Below, piece after piece: positions 7,203 through 15,909 of a stretch of 64,000 bases of DNA. The DNA is from G963674665 sp963674665. Its GTDB lineage: Bacteria; Desulfobacterota; Desulfovibrionia; Desulfovibrionales; Desulfovibrionaceae. Location of the stretch: positions 1,178,001-1,242,000 of the forward strand of contig CAXXPL010000009.1 of assembly GCA_963674665.2 (NCBI GenBank), written 5' to 3'. Position numbers and translations under genes: made by a program. Positions within the stretch are counted from its first letter, which is position 1; each line of letters opens with the position of its first letter. The notes beneath the pieces are model-generated. The model had not been told where the DNA came from, made no database searches, and saw only the letters and a program-made list of their open reading frames with translations.

Positions 7203-8625
7203 AGCTGAAGAACCGGGAGATCAGCGCCGTGCGGTTGGGGCATTCGGCCTTGCGAAGGATGTTGTGCACATGGGAGCGGATTGTGTGCTCGGAAATGTGC
7301 AGCACCGCGCCCATGTCCGAGATGCTCAAACCCGTCAGGATCAATTCGAAGACCTCGGCTTCCCGGGGCGACAGTCCGTGTTTTTCTGAAAAGGACGCGC
7401 GCTGCTCGCAGTCGTCCCGAATGTCGGCGTCATCCTCGTTCAGCGTCCCTTTGAACACGCAGTTGCGTTCCGTGCTCTCGTCATACCCCACCATGGCCAT
7501 GGCATAGTGAATCTTGGAAGAGAGATAGCTGAAGGTGCAGCACAGGAACAGTGACGTGAGCATGAAGGCCACCGGACCCGGGTGCCTGATCTCGAAGAAG
7601 AGCAGAACCGCCATGTAGCAGCCGTGTTGGATGATGTACGGAAAGGAGTAGCATATTTTCGGCATGTTCGGGATTTTGGCGTATCTGGAGAGCGCCAGGG
7701 TCATGAAGAGAAACGCGCCGTGCCGCCCTATGATGTCCAGGCTGAAGATCACCCAGTACATGTAGCTGTCCTGCGTGAAGATCAGCAGGGAGGGGGAGGC
7801 GAAGCAGAATGCCAGGCAGGAAAGGAAGAATTTGATTCCCAGGCCCTTTTGATCGAGGATCATCCCAAGGAAGGGGTAGGTGATCCAGATATACAGGCTC
7901 ACGGAGTTCGGGATGGGGTTGGACAGGCTGTCGTAGCGGAAGAATATGGCGTCGAGCAGAGAATCGAGAATGAAGAAGATGACTCCCACAAGGATCATAT
8001 ACAGCAGGGTGTTCCGTAGAAGAGGGGTGAAATGTCGTACCTGGTCCTCGCGGTCATTGTGGCGGGCGGGGGTCTTAAAGAACAGGGTGAGAGCGGCCGA
8101 GGCCCCCATGGTGAATGACATGAACGCGAGCCAGTGGTTGATGTCCAGCGAGTCCACGGTGGCCAGGACGAGCAGACGGAAGAGCAGCCATACCAGCTCC
8201 GCGGCCGCCAGTATCAGCCCGAGATACAAGCCCTGACGTTTTCTCGCCGTGGTGTTGAAATAGTGGTTCAGCAGGATGATGAGAGGCGTGCCTGAGCAGA
8301 ACGCGGCCAGTTTTCCCTGCAACAAGGTGTGTGGGGCGTTTCCCTCGTTGATCCAACAGACAGCGCCCAGAATCCCGAGGCCGAGGATGGTCACGGCGTA
8401 TGCCCGGATGAAGAGGGTGTCACCGTTTCTTTTTGCCGTCGCGCGGATCGCCATGTCGAAGCAAAGCGACGATACCAGTATGCCGAGCAGGTTGTAGGGG
8501 ATAATCGCCAGATAGGGGATGTCGATGCCGAGATAGGCGCGCCCCGAGGAGAGACAGGCGTACTCGAGTGAAAAAAAGGCGATCAGCGCTATTCTGCAAA
8601 AAAACGAAGAGAAATTTGAAGGCAT
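7192..8625 (-). CDS. LuxR-type regulator with polytopic membrane domain
   Basis: A 477-residue protein in two parts. Residues 1 to about 400 contain roughly ten to twelve hydrophobic segments arranged like a major-facilitator-type membrane domain. A cytosolic linker follows, and residues ~415-477 form a LuxR/GerE helix-turn-helix: GLSPREAEVFELILTGLSI, then HISEHTIRSHVHNILRKA. It lacks a response-regulator domain, so any signal probably enters through the membrane part. Similar MFS-like/LuxR fusions occur in anaerobes as regulators of neighbouring genes. The LysE exporter gene lies about 115 bases upstream on the same strand. No clear operator was found. Confidence 0.8.
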   Translation of the reverse strand: MPSNFSSFFCRIALIAFFSLEYACLSSGRAYLGIDIPYLAIIPYNLLGILVSSLCFDMAIRATAKRNGDTLFIRAYAVTILGLGILGAVCWINEGNAPHTLLQGKLAAFCSGTPLIILLNHYFNTTARKRQGLYLGLILAAAELVWLLFRLLVLATVDSLDINHWLAFMSFTMGASAALTLFFKTPARHNDREDQVRHFTPLLRNTLLYMILVGVIFFILDSLLDAIFFRYDSLSNPIPNSVSLYIWITYPFLGMILDQKGLGIKFFLSCLAFCFASPSLLIFTQDSYMYWVIFSLDIIGRHGAFLFMTLALSRYAKIPNMPKICYSFPYIIQHGCYMAVLLFFEIRHPGPVAFMLTSLFLCCTFSYLSSKIHYAMAMVGYDESTERNCVFKGTLNEDDADIRDDCEQRASFSEKHGLSPREAEVFELILTGLSISDMGAVLHISEHTIRSHVHNILRKAECPNRTALISRFFSCQP

Positions 8626-8739
8626 AAAAAGCTCAGGAATGTTTGATGGGTCGGCGTGGTGACATATTCAAGATGGGTGGGCCGTTGCGGCTCACGTGAG
8701 AAATGGGCTCCGGATGACGGATCCCGCTTCGGTGCGGTC

Positions 8740-9402
8740 CTATTCCATCTCGGAAAACGCCAACTTCAGCCCCAAGCCGATGAACAGGGATCCGGCCACG
8801 GCCTTGCACCATGCCCCCACACGGTCGGTGGTGCGGGTTTTTCTCTGCATGGCAGAGGTCAGGCGGGCGGTGCTCCAGGCCACGAGCAGGTTCCACAGGG
8901 TGCCGTTCCAGGAAAAGATCACGCCAAGGATCAGCAGGGCCAGGGCCGGGTACGGTGACTCGTGACTCACGAACTGCGGCAGAAAGGCCAGGAAGAACAG
9001 GGCAACCTTGGGGTTCAGGGCGTTGGTCAGGAAGCCCTGGCGGAAGATCACACCCAGGGACACGGCGGCGGGTGTTCCTTTGGCAGCCAGTTTGGCTGCC
9101 TGGGCGGGCTTGTGCCGGGCGGAGAGGATCATGGTCACACCCACGTAGAACATGTAGGCCGCGCCCACCAGTTTGATCACGGTGAAGGCCGTGGCCGAGG
9201 TGGCCAATATGGCGGACAGTCCCAGCGCCGCGCAGAATATGTGTACGAAACACCCCGCCCCTACGCCGAGGGCGGCCATGGCGCCACCTTTCCATCCGCT
9301 GGTGGCGCTCCGGCTGACAATGTAGGCGAAATCCTGGCCCGGGGTGATATTCAGCAGCAGGCCGGAAACTATGAACAGTGGCAGATCATGAATTCCGAAC
9401 AT
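8740..9402 (-). CDS. LysE/RhtB-family amino acid exporter
   Basis: A 220-residue membrane protein with about six hydrophobic segments. The N-terminal LFIVSGLLLNITPGQDFAYIVSRS contains the PGQD signature of the LysE/RhtB family, and LTNALNPKVALFFLAFLPQF carries the second conserved region. Family members export lysine, homoserine, threonine or other small amino acids. ATG 9402 with AGAGA upstream is chosen over a TTG seven codons earlier. It lies upstream of the LuxR-type membrane regulator on the same strand. Confidence 0.85.
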   Translation of the reverse strand: MFGIHDLPLFIVSGLLLNITPGQDFAYIVSRSATSGWKGGAMAALGVGAGCFVHIFCAALGLSAILATSATAFTVIKLVGAAYMFYVGVTMILSARHKPAQAAKLAAKGTPAAVSLGVIFRQGFLTNALNPKVALFFLAFLPQFVSHESPYPALALLILGVIFSWNGTLWNLLVAWSTARLTSAMQRKTRTTDRVGAWCKAVAGSLFIGLGLKLAFSEME

Positions 9403-9454
9403 GAGAAGTCTCTTTGAACGCAATTTATATTAAGGTGTTGGGAAAGGTGAGCGT

Positions 9455-9490
9455 GAGGGGAAGAACCTTTTCATCAAGGATTTTTCCCTC
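9455..9490. terminator. Imperfect palindromic terminator
   Basis: GAGGGGAA-ACCTT pairs with AAGG-TTTTTCCCTC around a TCATC loop, with mismatches. It lies between the transglycosylase stop and the LysE start on the minus strand and resembles the other palindromes at gene ends in this window. Confidence 0.6.
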
Positions 9491-9513
9491 GCATAATCCT
9501 TTCCTTTCTTTAT

Positions 9514-10680
9514 CTACCTAGCCACATACTCCGCCACAGCCAGGACCGTGTTCACGTAGCGGCTGCTGCGGTTGTAGCGCATGAGCACCTTGCGTTGCCT
9601 CTCCGGGTTGCTCATGTCGCCTTGCCAGCCGATGGCGCGCAGGAAATTGCCGAAGCTGGCCACCGCGTCCTCCAGCAGGAACAGGTCCACCCGACCGTCA
9701 TTGTTGCCGTCCACGCCGTAGGCCACGGCGTTGCTGGGCATGAACTGCCCCAGTCCGATGGCGCCGTACACCGAGCCCGGGATGGACAGCGGGGGGTGGT
9801 TCCCGTTCCGGGCGTACTTGAGCAGGGCGGTGAGCTCGGCAAAAGCCCAATCCCCGCGTTTGTTGGCCACGTCGGACAGCCAGGTGCGCTCCTCGGGTCC
9901 GAGGGGGATGCCCGTCAGGTAGGGGGCGATGACATCGAAGTCCTTGGAAAGGGCCATGCTGGCCAGGGTGACCACCGCCTTGCGTCCTCCGAGAAACTCC
10001 CCGAGCCGGGTCTCCACGGTGAAGATGCCCACTGCCAGGGCAGGGGGCACGTCATAGGCCCGCTCCATTCGTTGCAGCAGGGGGAGGTTTTGCAGGTAGA
10101 ACTCCTTGCTGGCCTTGAGCTGCTTGTCAGTGAGCAGGTTCTTGTACACCGGGGGCGCGGCGGGCTTGCCCGTGTCCGGAGCTGTCGGAACGGCCGGAGG
10201 CCGAATCCTTTGCGCGGGAGGCAGGGCCAGCTCGGCCTGGATGGAAACGAGAACCGCATTTTCGGGCTCCCCGTCCTGGGGCAGGTTGTGGAGCTTCTGG
10301 AACAGGCTGATGGCGTCGCGGGTGCGCCCCCCGGCCAGTCCGTCCACAGGCCCGGGAGCGTATCCCAGGTCCGTAAGCGCCTGCTGGATGGCGCGGGTGC
10401 GCTCTCTGTTGAAATGCAGCTTGTAGAGCTCTTCAAGCTTCATGCGCATGGGCGAGGGGTCGAAGCGCATCTCAGGGTTGGAAAAAATCTCCACCAGCCA
10501 TTGCCTGGAAAAGCCCTGCCGCTCCAGACGCAGGATCAAGGGTTGCCATGATTGGACCTGTGCGGGCAAAGGCTGTGGCTTCGGTGGTTGCGGCACGGGC
10601 TGCGGCAAAGGCTGCTTGCCGGCGCAGGAGGCCAGCAGTGCCACGAACAAGGCAGCAAGGATCGCGCGCTTGATGTTCAT
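9514..10680 (-). CDS. mltB: Lytic murein transglycosylase B-type lipoprotein with peptidoglycan-binding domain
   Basis: A 388-residue predicted lipoprotein: the leader MNIKRAILAALFVALLASC has a LASC lipobox with Cys19. A proline-rich linker follows, then an N-terminal SLT_2 portion, then a peptidoglycan-binding-1-like repeat (RAIQQALTDLGYAPGPVDGL through FQKLHNLPQ, about residues 90-150), then the main SLT_2 domain. The catalytic Glu is expected in GIFTVETRLGEFLGG; YGAIGLGQFMPSNA and DLFLLEDAVASFGNFL are conserved MltB stretches. The enzyme would cleave glycan strands of murein at the outer membrane. Its ATG overlaps the MFS stop (ATGA), so the two genes are coupled. A longer in-frame extension upstream is only an antisense-free shadow of the MFS gene. 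Confidence 0.88.
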   Translation of the reverse strand: MNIKRAILAALFVALLASCAGKQPLPQPVPQPPKPQPLPAQVQSWQPLILRLERQGFSRQWLVEIFSNPEMRFDPSPMRMKLEELYKLHFNRERTRAIQQALTDLGYAPGPVDGLAGGRTRDAISLFQKLHNLPQDGEPENAVLVSIQAELALPPAQRIRPPAVPTAPDTGKPAAPPVYKNLLTDKQLKASKEFYLQNLPLLQRMERAYDVPPALAVGIFTVETRLGEFLGGRKAVVTLASMALSKDFDVIAPYLTGIPLGPEERTWLSDVANKRGDWAFAELTALLKYARNGNHPPLSIPGSVYGAIGLGQFMPSNAVAYGVDGNNDGRVDLFLLEDAVASFGNFLRAIGWQGDMSNPERQRKVLMRYNRSSRYVNTVLAVAEYVAR

Positions 10681-12116
10681 CTGTTGCACTCCTGGGTTTG
10701 CTCGCGTTTCTTGTCCACAAAGTATGCTACCACCGCCAGGACCAGGGCGAAAGAGCTGAACAGGGCCACCACGTAAAAGGTGTTGGAAAAGGCGGCGAGC
10801 AAGGCTTCCGGGGGCGCCTGGGAGAAATCCGTGCGCGCGGGGATGTGGGCCTGGACCGCGACAATGGCGGTGAAAAGGGCTCCTTGCAGGGGAATGCCGG
10901 TGGTCTGGCCGATGGTGCGCGAGTAGTTCATCAACCCGGAGACCACGCCGAGCCGGTTTAGAGGCGCCTGGCTCATGATGGCGCTGTTGTTGGGCGCCTG
11001 GAACAACCCGACGCCGAGGCCCAGGGGCAGGGCGCGCCAGAGGTATCCCAGCCAGGAAGTGTCGATCTGGATGGTGCTGAGCATCAAGGCCCCGGCAATG
11101 GTGACAATGAGCCCGAAGATGCTGACCACCCGCGCCCCACAGCGGTCGGCAAGGCGGCCGGAAAAGGGCGCCACGCAGCCCATGCTCAGGGGAATGACGA
11201 TCATGAGCAGACCTATCTCTTCGGATTCGTACCCCTGCACTAGCTTGAAGAAAAAGGGCATGATGTAGACATATCCCAGCCCCACGAAGACCAGGAAGCC
11301 CATGCACAGATTCAGGCTCAGGAGCATGTTTTTGAACATGGAGAGGTCCAGCATGGGGTGCGCCCCGACCTTCTGCACATAGAGGAACATGGCCAGGGAA
11401 ACGAAGGCCACTGCCAGAAGTGTCAGGGACAGGGGCTGACCGAAGCCCTCCTGCTGGCCATGCGTCATGGCCAGGGCGTAACTGCCAAGGGACACGAAGA
11501 TGATGACGGCGCCCAGGTAGTCGAACCGCTCCCGGGCGCTGGGCCTGTAGAGCAGGGGAACCTTCCTGGACACGATCAAGAAGGCCAGCAGTCCGATGGG
11601 CACGTTGATGAGGAAGATGGAGCGCCAGCCCACAAGACCGATGAGAATGCCTCCAAGAGACGGGCCGGCGGAGAGGCCCAGGGCCACGGTGCCCCCCACC
11701 CAGCCCATTGCCCGGCCCAGCTCCTTTTTGGGAACGATCTCCGCGATTATGGCGGCGCCCAGAGCCTGGGTCATGACGGCGCCGACACCCTGAAAGGCGC
11801 GGAAGCCAATGAGCCAGTGGATGCCCGGAGATAGGCCGCAGAGCAGGGAAGCGATGGTGAAGAGGGTGAGGCCGAACAGGAACAGCCTTTTCTTGCCCAC
11901 CATGTCCCCCAGCCTGGACACCGATAGCATGAGGCTGGTGACCACGAGCATGTAGCTGACGATGACCCACTGCACGGTGGCGAAATCCGTGTGCATCCGC
12001 TCCACCATGGTGGGCAGGGCCACGTTGACGATGCTCACGTCCAGCGTGGCCATAAGGATAGTCAGGTTGACTCCCAGAAGGGCCAACCCTTGTTTTACAG
12101 GTTTTTCCTGATCCAT
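10677..12116 (-). CDS. MFS drug exporter, DHA2 (EmrB/QacA) family, 14 TM
   Basis: A 479-residue protein with about 14 hydrophobic segments. The motif LDVSIVNVALPTM at the end of TM1 is diagnostic for the DHA2 family; SRLGDMVGKKRLFLFG is the MFS loop 2-3 motif, and GPSLGGILIGLVGWRSIFLINVPIG is motif C and following (given in parts: GPSLGGILIG, WRSIFLINVP). Such proteins expel cationic drugs, bile salts or other toxic compounds using the proton gradient. AAGGAC lies upstream of the ATG. It is the first gene of a two-gene unit with the transglycosylase, an unusual pairing. No TetR or MarR regulator is adjacent. Confidence 0.88.
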   Translation of the reverse strand: MDQEKPVKQGLALLGVNLTILMATLDVSIVNVALPTMVERMHTDFATVQWVIVSYMLVVTSLMLSVSRLGDMVGKKRLFLFGLTLFTIASLLCGLSPGIHWLIGFRAFQGVGAVMTQALGAAIIAEIVPKKELGRAMGWVGGTVALGLSAGPSLGGILIGLVGWRSIFLINVPIGLLAFLIVSRKVPLLYRPSARERFDYLGAVIIFVSLGSYALAMTHGQQEGFGQPLSLTLLAVAFVSLAMFLYVQKVGAHPMLDLSMFKNMLLSLNLCMGFLVFVGLGYVYIMPFFFKLVQGYESEEIGLLMIVIPLSMGCVAPFSGRLADRCGARVVSIFGLIVTIAGALMLSTIQIDTSWLGYLWRALPLGLGVGLFQAPNNSAIMSQAPLNRLGVVSGLMNYSRTIGQTTGIPLQGALFTAIVAVQAHIPARTDFSQAPPEALLAAFSNTFYVVALFSSFALVLAVVAYFVDKKREQTQECNR

Positions 12117-12272
12117 CGACGAGTCCTTGTTCCGCCGCGCACCCCGGGAAAGGGGCGCAACGAGGGTGGAGTGTGCGGGCAGGGGAACCCGACCGCGCGC
12201 TCCCTGCTACATACTATGAATATGAAAATGATCAATCGACATGGATAAAGGTCTGCCCCGACCTTTTGCCGA

Positions 12273-13328
12273 TCAGTTGAACGGTGTCTCCCTGCCCTGG
12301 CTCAGGCCGTACCCCTTGAGCAGTCCGAAGCAGCCCATGAGCATCATGTCGCCGCCAGGGGCCGGGAATGCCGCGTCGCTGCCCTTGAGCAGCCCGCGCT
12401 TGGGGCCGAGCACGAAGAGGGGCGAGAAATCGGCTTCCTTGGGCAGGTCCAGGGTCATGCAACCGTGCCCCCAGGTATCCAGTACCTCCTGATTGTTCAG
12501 GTCTCCGGTGCGGAATCTAGCCAGATCGCCCAGGAGCTGCTCCCTGTCGCGCAGGCCCGAGTGATGTTCATACACACCGAAGATCCGCCCCTTGTGGAGA
12601 AGGAAGGAGATGATGTGGCTGTTGCCGAGGTTCACGACTGTGGCGCCGATATCGGCCTGGGTCTGGAGAACTTCCTGGTCGCAGAGCGCGCCCAGTACTG
12701 CGGCGGCGCCGGTGTCCGCCACCAGCGCACTGCCCGCGGCGCGCTGCAGGGCAAGCAGCCTGGTCAAGGGAGCTGGGGGCGTGTCGAACAACAGGCACGC
12801 GGGATCGCCGTGATTCCTGGTAAGGAAATCGTTCCAGAGATCGAACCGGCCGATGCGGTTGCTCCCCTCGGGGTGGTAGCCGTGATCCTGCGCGGCGGCC
12901 AGTATCAGGTCCGGCGTTCTCTCACCCAGCCCGGCGGCGGCGAGCAGAGCGTTCCAGTAAGCCGGGGAGTAGTCGCAACAGTGCACAGGGATATGGCCGG
13001 AGGGGCAACGTTCGGTGATGCTCACACCCATGGAGTGAACGCGCTCGGGGTTGTCACCCAGGGCCAGGGACGCTTCGGGTGATGAGGCGGCGGCCAGGCC
13101 CGCCGCGATGTGGGCCTTGAGCGCTCCCCAGAATCCACCACCCATGTTTTCTCCGTGCAGGTATACGGGAAGGCCGGCCGAGGTCGCCTCCCTGATGCGC
13201 TTGGCAACCAGGCGTGCGGGAGAGGGGAGAACGAACTTGGGACAGTTCTCGATCTCGAGCCCCGGCTGGTAGAGGAGGACGTCCTGGGTGCCGCTGCCGA
13301 TATCCAGGCAGAGGATGTGACGTGTCAT
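12273..13328 (-). CDS. DUF1786 protein with actin/hexokinase-type (ASKHA) motifs
   Basis: A 351-residue protein. The N-terminus ILCLDIGSGTQDVLLY is a phosphate-1-like motif of the ASKHA superfamily, and ALVADTGAAAVLGAL and GATVVNLGNSHI give further phosphate- or adenosine-loop-like stretches. Six or more Cys and many His residues occur in the middle (RCPSGHIPVHCCDYSP). This matches the DUF1786 family found in archaea and anaerobic bacteria, sometimes labelled as pyruvate formate-lyase activating-like without evidence. The biochemical role is unknown. It starts divergently from the hybrid kinase at 13704. Confidence 0.75.
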   Translation of the reverse strand: MTRHILCLDIGSGTQDVLLYQPGLEIENCPKFVLPSPARLVAKRIREATSAGLPVYLHGENMGGGFWGALKAHIAAGLAAASSPEASLALGDNPERVHSMGVSITERCPSGHIPVHCCDYSPAYWNALLAAAGLGERTPDLILAAAQDHGYHPEGSNRIGRFDLWNDFLTRNHGDPACLLFDTPPAPLTRLLALQRAAGSALVADTGAAAVLGALCDQEVLQTQADIGATVVNLGNSHIISFLLHKGRIFGVYEHHSGLRDREQLLGDLARFRTGDLNNQEVLDTWGHGCMTLDLPKEADFSPLFVLGPKRGLLKGSDAAFPAPGGDMMLMGCFGLLKGYGLSQGRETPFN

Positions 13329-13703
13329 GATTGTCTCTTCGGTGTGCGTTTGTTGTTGTTTTGGGGAGCGGGCAGAATAGCCAAGACGCCTTCCGGACGC
13401 CAGACATAATTTGCTGACAAGGGTGCAGGTATTTCACTTCGGGAGGCCAAGGTGTATGTCGAACCAGGGCTCCAATCCATAGCGTGTGGCGGGGCTCCCG
13501 GCTGCAGGAGTGTTGGTGTGCGGTTGTAAACGGTTATACGCGCGTTTCATGCATTCGGGATGTGGAAACATGTTTGGACCTCCGGACTGGTATGTCCTAA
13601 AAGATGCAACTGTTTTCAATGTTTGCATTGTTCTGAAAAAATGGATAGGGGAGTTGTGAACGCAGTTGATGGCGATGAAGTGGCTTATTAATGGGGAGCG
13701 GCC
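13329..13703. other. Divergent intergenic region upstream of the hybrid kinase
   Basis: About 375 bases with no supported ORF. It contains an interrupted inverted repeat, ATGCAA at about 13602 and TTGCAT at about 13622, within AT-rich sequence upstream of the kinase, which could be an operator. No convincing sigma-70 promoter was identified. Confidence 0.35.
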
Positions 13704-15686
13704 ATGGCGGAAGTGGATATTCTGATTGTCGACGATGAACTTGTCGTTGCCATGGACATTCAGCATACCCTTTCGCGCCTGGGCTACAATGTCGTTGGCA
13801 CCGTCTCCACAGGCGAGGAGGCCGTGGAACAGGTCGGCAGGATGCAACCCGACGTGGTGCTCATGGACATCTGGCTCAGGGGTACCATGGACGGGGTTCA
13901 GGCGGCTGCGGAGATCCGCAAGCGACACAGCGTTCCGGTCATCTTTCTCACCTCCTTTTCCGACGATGAGACCCTGCAGCGGGCAAAGACCTCGGAGGCC
14001 TTCGGGTATCTGATCAAGCCCCTGGAAGAGAGGGCTCTGCACTCCACCATAGAGATAGCGCTGTACAAGCACCGGCTGGAAAAGTCGCTGCTCGAGGCCA
14101 AACTCTCGGCCGAGCGGGACAGCCTGATCAAAAGCATGTTCCTGGCCAACATGAGCCATGAGATCCGCACCCCCATGAACGGCATCATCGGCATGGCCGA
14201 ACTGGCCCTCGAACATCCGGTGGATGAGGAACTGCGCGACTACCTCGAGACCATCAAGCATTCGGCGGATAATCTGCTGGAGCTGATAAACGACATACTG
14301 GACCTCTCCAAGATCGAAGCCAAGAAGCTGTCTTTGCGGAACAGGGAGTTCGAACTTTCCCAGGTCCTGGAGAAGGTGATCAAGACCCACACGCCCCAGG
14401 CCAGGCGCAAGGGACTCAAGCTCAACTACTATGTCGGGCATGGTGTTCCCGAACTCCTGCAGGGAGATGCGCTCCGTCTGGGACAGGTCTGCGGCAACCT
14501 GGTGGGCAATGCCGTCAAATTCACGGAGCGTGGCGAGGTGGAACTGGAGGTCAACCTGGTGACCGTCCCGGCTTCTCTGGCCCATTTCTCCTCTCTGGCG
14601 GACATGCGCTCGGACAACGTCGGCCCTGTGAAACTTCTCTTTTCAGTACGCGACTCAGGTATGGGCATTCCCGAAGGCAAGCACGGCCTTATATTCGAGA
14701 CTTTTCGCCAGGCGGACACCCTGGATTCCCCCCACCGTGAGGGCACAGGCCTCGGGCTCGCCATATGCAAGGAGCTCGTGGAGATGATGAGCGGCACCAT
14801 CTGGCTGAGAAGCCGGGAGGGGCAGGGCAGTACGTTCTACTTCACCGCGGGGTTCCAGTACGCGCAACCTGAAACCGCGAAAGCACCCCAGGCCATTCCC
14901 CTGGACGCCACCGCCGAGTTCATCGGCAAGGCGCTACGGGTGCTGGTGGTGGACGACAACCAGGTGTCCCGAAAGCTGGCCTCCCGGTTGATGGAACGCA
15001 AGGGGCACAAGGTGGCCACCGTGGAGAACGGTGCCGCGGCCATAAGCCTGCTTGACGCCGAACCCTTCGACCTCGTGCTCATGGATATCCAGATGCCGGT
15101 GATGAACGGCCTGGAAGCCACCAGACGCATCCGCCAGGGGGAGTGCAGGAGCACACCGGCCGCGGTTCCCATCATCGCGGTCACCGCCCATGCCTTGAAA
15201 GGGGACCGTGAACGGTTCATCGCCGCGGGAATGGATGAGTATCTCGCCAAGCCGCTGAATGCCAAGACTTTTTTTCAAACTCTCCTCTCCGTGGTGGGGG
15301 CGGGCAGGGCTCTGGAAAAAGCCCTGTCCCATCCCAAGGAATCCAAGGCCTTGCTTCTGGACGAAGTTGGAGCTCTGGCCCGCATCAATAACGACATTGA
15401 ACTGCTCTATGACCTTTGGCGGGCATTTTTCGAGGAGAGGGGAGAAAAGATAAGGGCGGTAAGGGATGCCCGGCGAAGTCTGGATCCGGGGCTCTGCGCA
15501 AAAACCGCGCATGTGCTCGCCGGAGAGGCCGCCGGGATCGGTGCCTCGGCCTTGAAAGAGGCCGCCGTGACCCTGGAGACCAACCTCCTTCAAGGCGCTC
15601 CCATCGACCCCATGCTTCTGGACGTATTGGAAAACACCCTGACGAGCACTATCGATGCCCTTGAAGAACGCCTGATCCAAGTGTGA
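13704..15686 (+). CDS. Hybrid sensor kinase/response regulator (REC-HisKA-HATPase-REC-HPt)
   Basis: A 660-residue soluble phosphorelay protein with no membrane segment. Domains in order: REC1 (D10, D11, phospho-acceptor D55 in VVLMDIW, K105), HisKA with H152 in NMSHEIRTPMNG, HATPase_c at about 255-395 (N-box GNLVGNAVKF, DSGMGIPE, GTGLGLAI), REC2 at about 408-530 (VLVVDDNQ, LMDIQMPVMNG), and a C-terminal HPt-like domain (TAHVLAGEAAGIGASAL). The HPt motif is usually HxLKG; here Lys is replaced by Ala, though the His remains. The input must come through REC1 from another kinase or by protein contact. The start has GGGAGCG upstream. The secreted DM9-repeat gene follows on the same strand. Confidence 0.9.
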   Translation: MAEVDILIVDDELVVAMDIQHTLSRLGYNVVGTVSTGEEAVEQVGRMQPDVVLMDIWLRGTMDGVQAAAEIRKRHSVPVIFLTSFSDDETLQRAKTSEAFGYLIKPLEERALHSTIEIALYKHRLEKSLLEAKLSAERDSLIKSMFLANMSHEIRTPMNGIIGMAELALEHPVDEELRDYLETIKHSADNLLELINDILDLSKIEAKKLSLRNREFELSQVLEKVIKTHTPQARRKGLKLNYYVGHGVPELLQGDALRLGQVCGNLVGNAVKFTERGEVELEVNLVTVPASLAHFSSLADMRSDNVGPVKLLFSVRDSGMGIPEGKHGLIFETFRQADTLDSPHREGTGLGLAICKELVEMMSGTIWLRSREGQGSTFYFTAGFQYAQPETAKAPQAIPLDATAEFIGKALRVLVVDDNQVSRKLASRLMERKGHKVATVENGAAAISLLDAEPFDLVLMDIQMPVMNGLEATRRIRQGECRSTPAAVPIIAVTAHALKGDRERFIAAGMDEYLAKPLNAKTFFQTLLSVVGAGRALEKALSHPKESKALLLDEVGALARINNDIELLYDLWRAFFEERGEKIRAVRDARRSLDPGLCAKTAHVLAGEAAGIGASALKEAAVTLETNLLQGAPIDPMLLDVLENTLTSTIDALEERLIQV

Positions 15687-15744
15687 TCCGAGTCGAGGAT
15701 TTTCATTTTGGTTCGCACCTTACATTTTTTACGTAAATTTTTCA

Positions 15745-15774
15745 ACGTGTTCCTACTTTTTTTAGGGAACACGT
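15745..15774. other. Inverted repeat between hybrid kinase and DM9 gene
   Basis: ACGTGTTCCTA and TAGGGAACACGT pair with a single bulge around a CTTTTTT loop. The T run lies in the loop rather than after the stem, so it is not a classic terminator. It may be an operator or an RNA structure upstream of the DM9 gene. A perfect TTTACGTAAA palindrome lies at 15728-15737. Confidence 0.45.
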
Positions 15775-15909
15775 GTAATATCCACGTTCAAATGAGTTGT
15801 TGTCCACGGGGTTCGCGTCCATGAACTTCGAGGATACCCTGTTGCAGGTACTGTTCATATTTCAACCACAGTTAACCAAAGCTATGATTCAGGGGTTTAT
15901 GGAGGATTC

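Noticed and set aside
10681..11970. In-frame upstream extension of the transglycosylase
   Set aside because: This part reads an out-of-frame shadow of the MFS gene; the lipoprotein leader at 10680 is the real N-terminus.
13434..14585. 383-codon minus-strand ORF
   Set aside because: It is antisense to the hybrid kinase and has no family signature.
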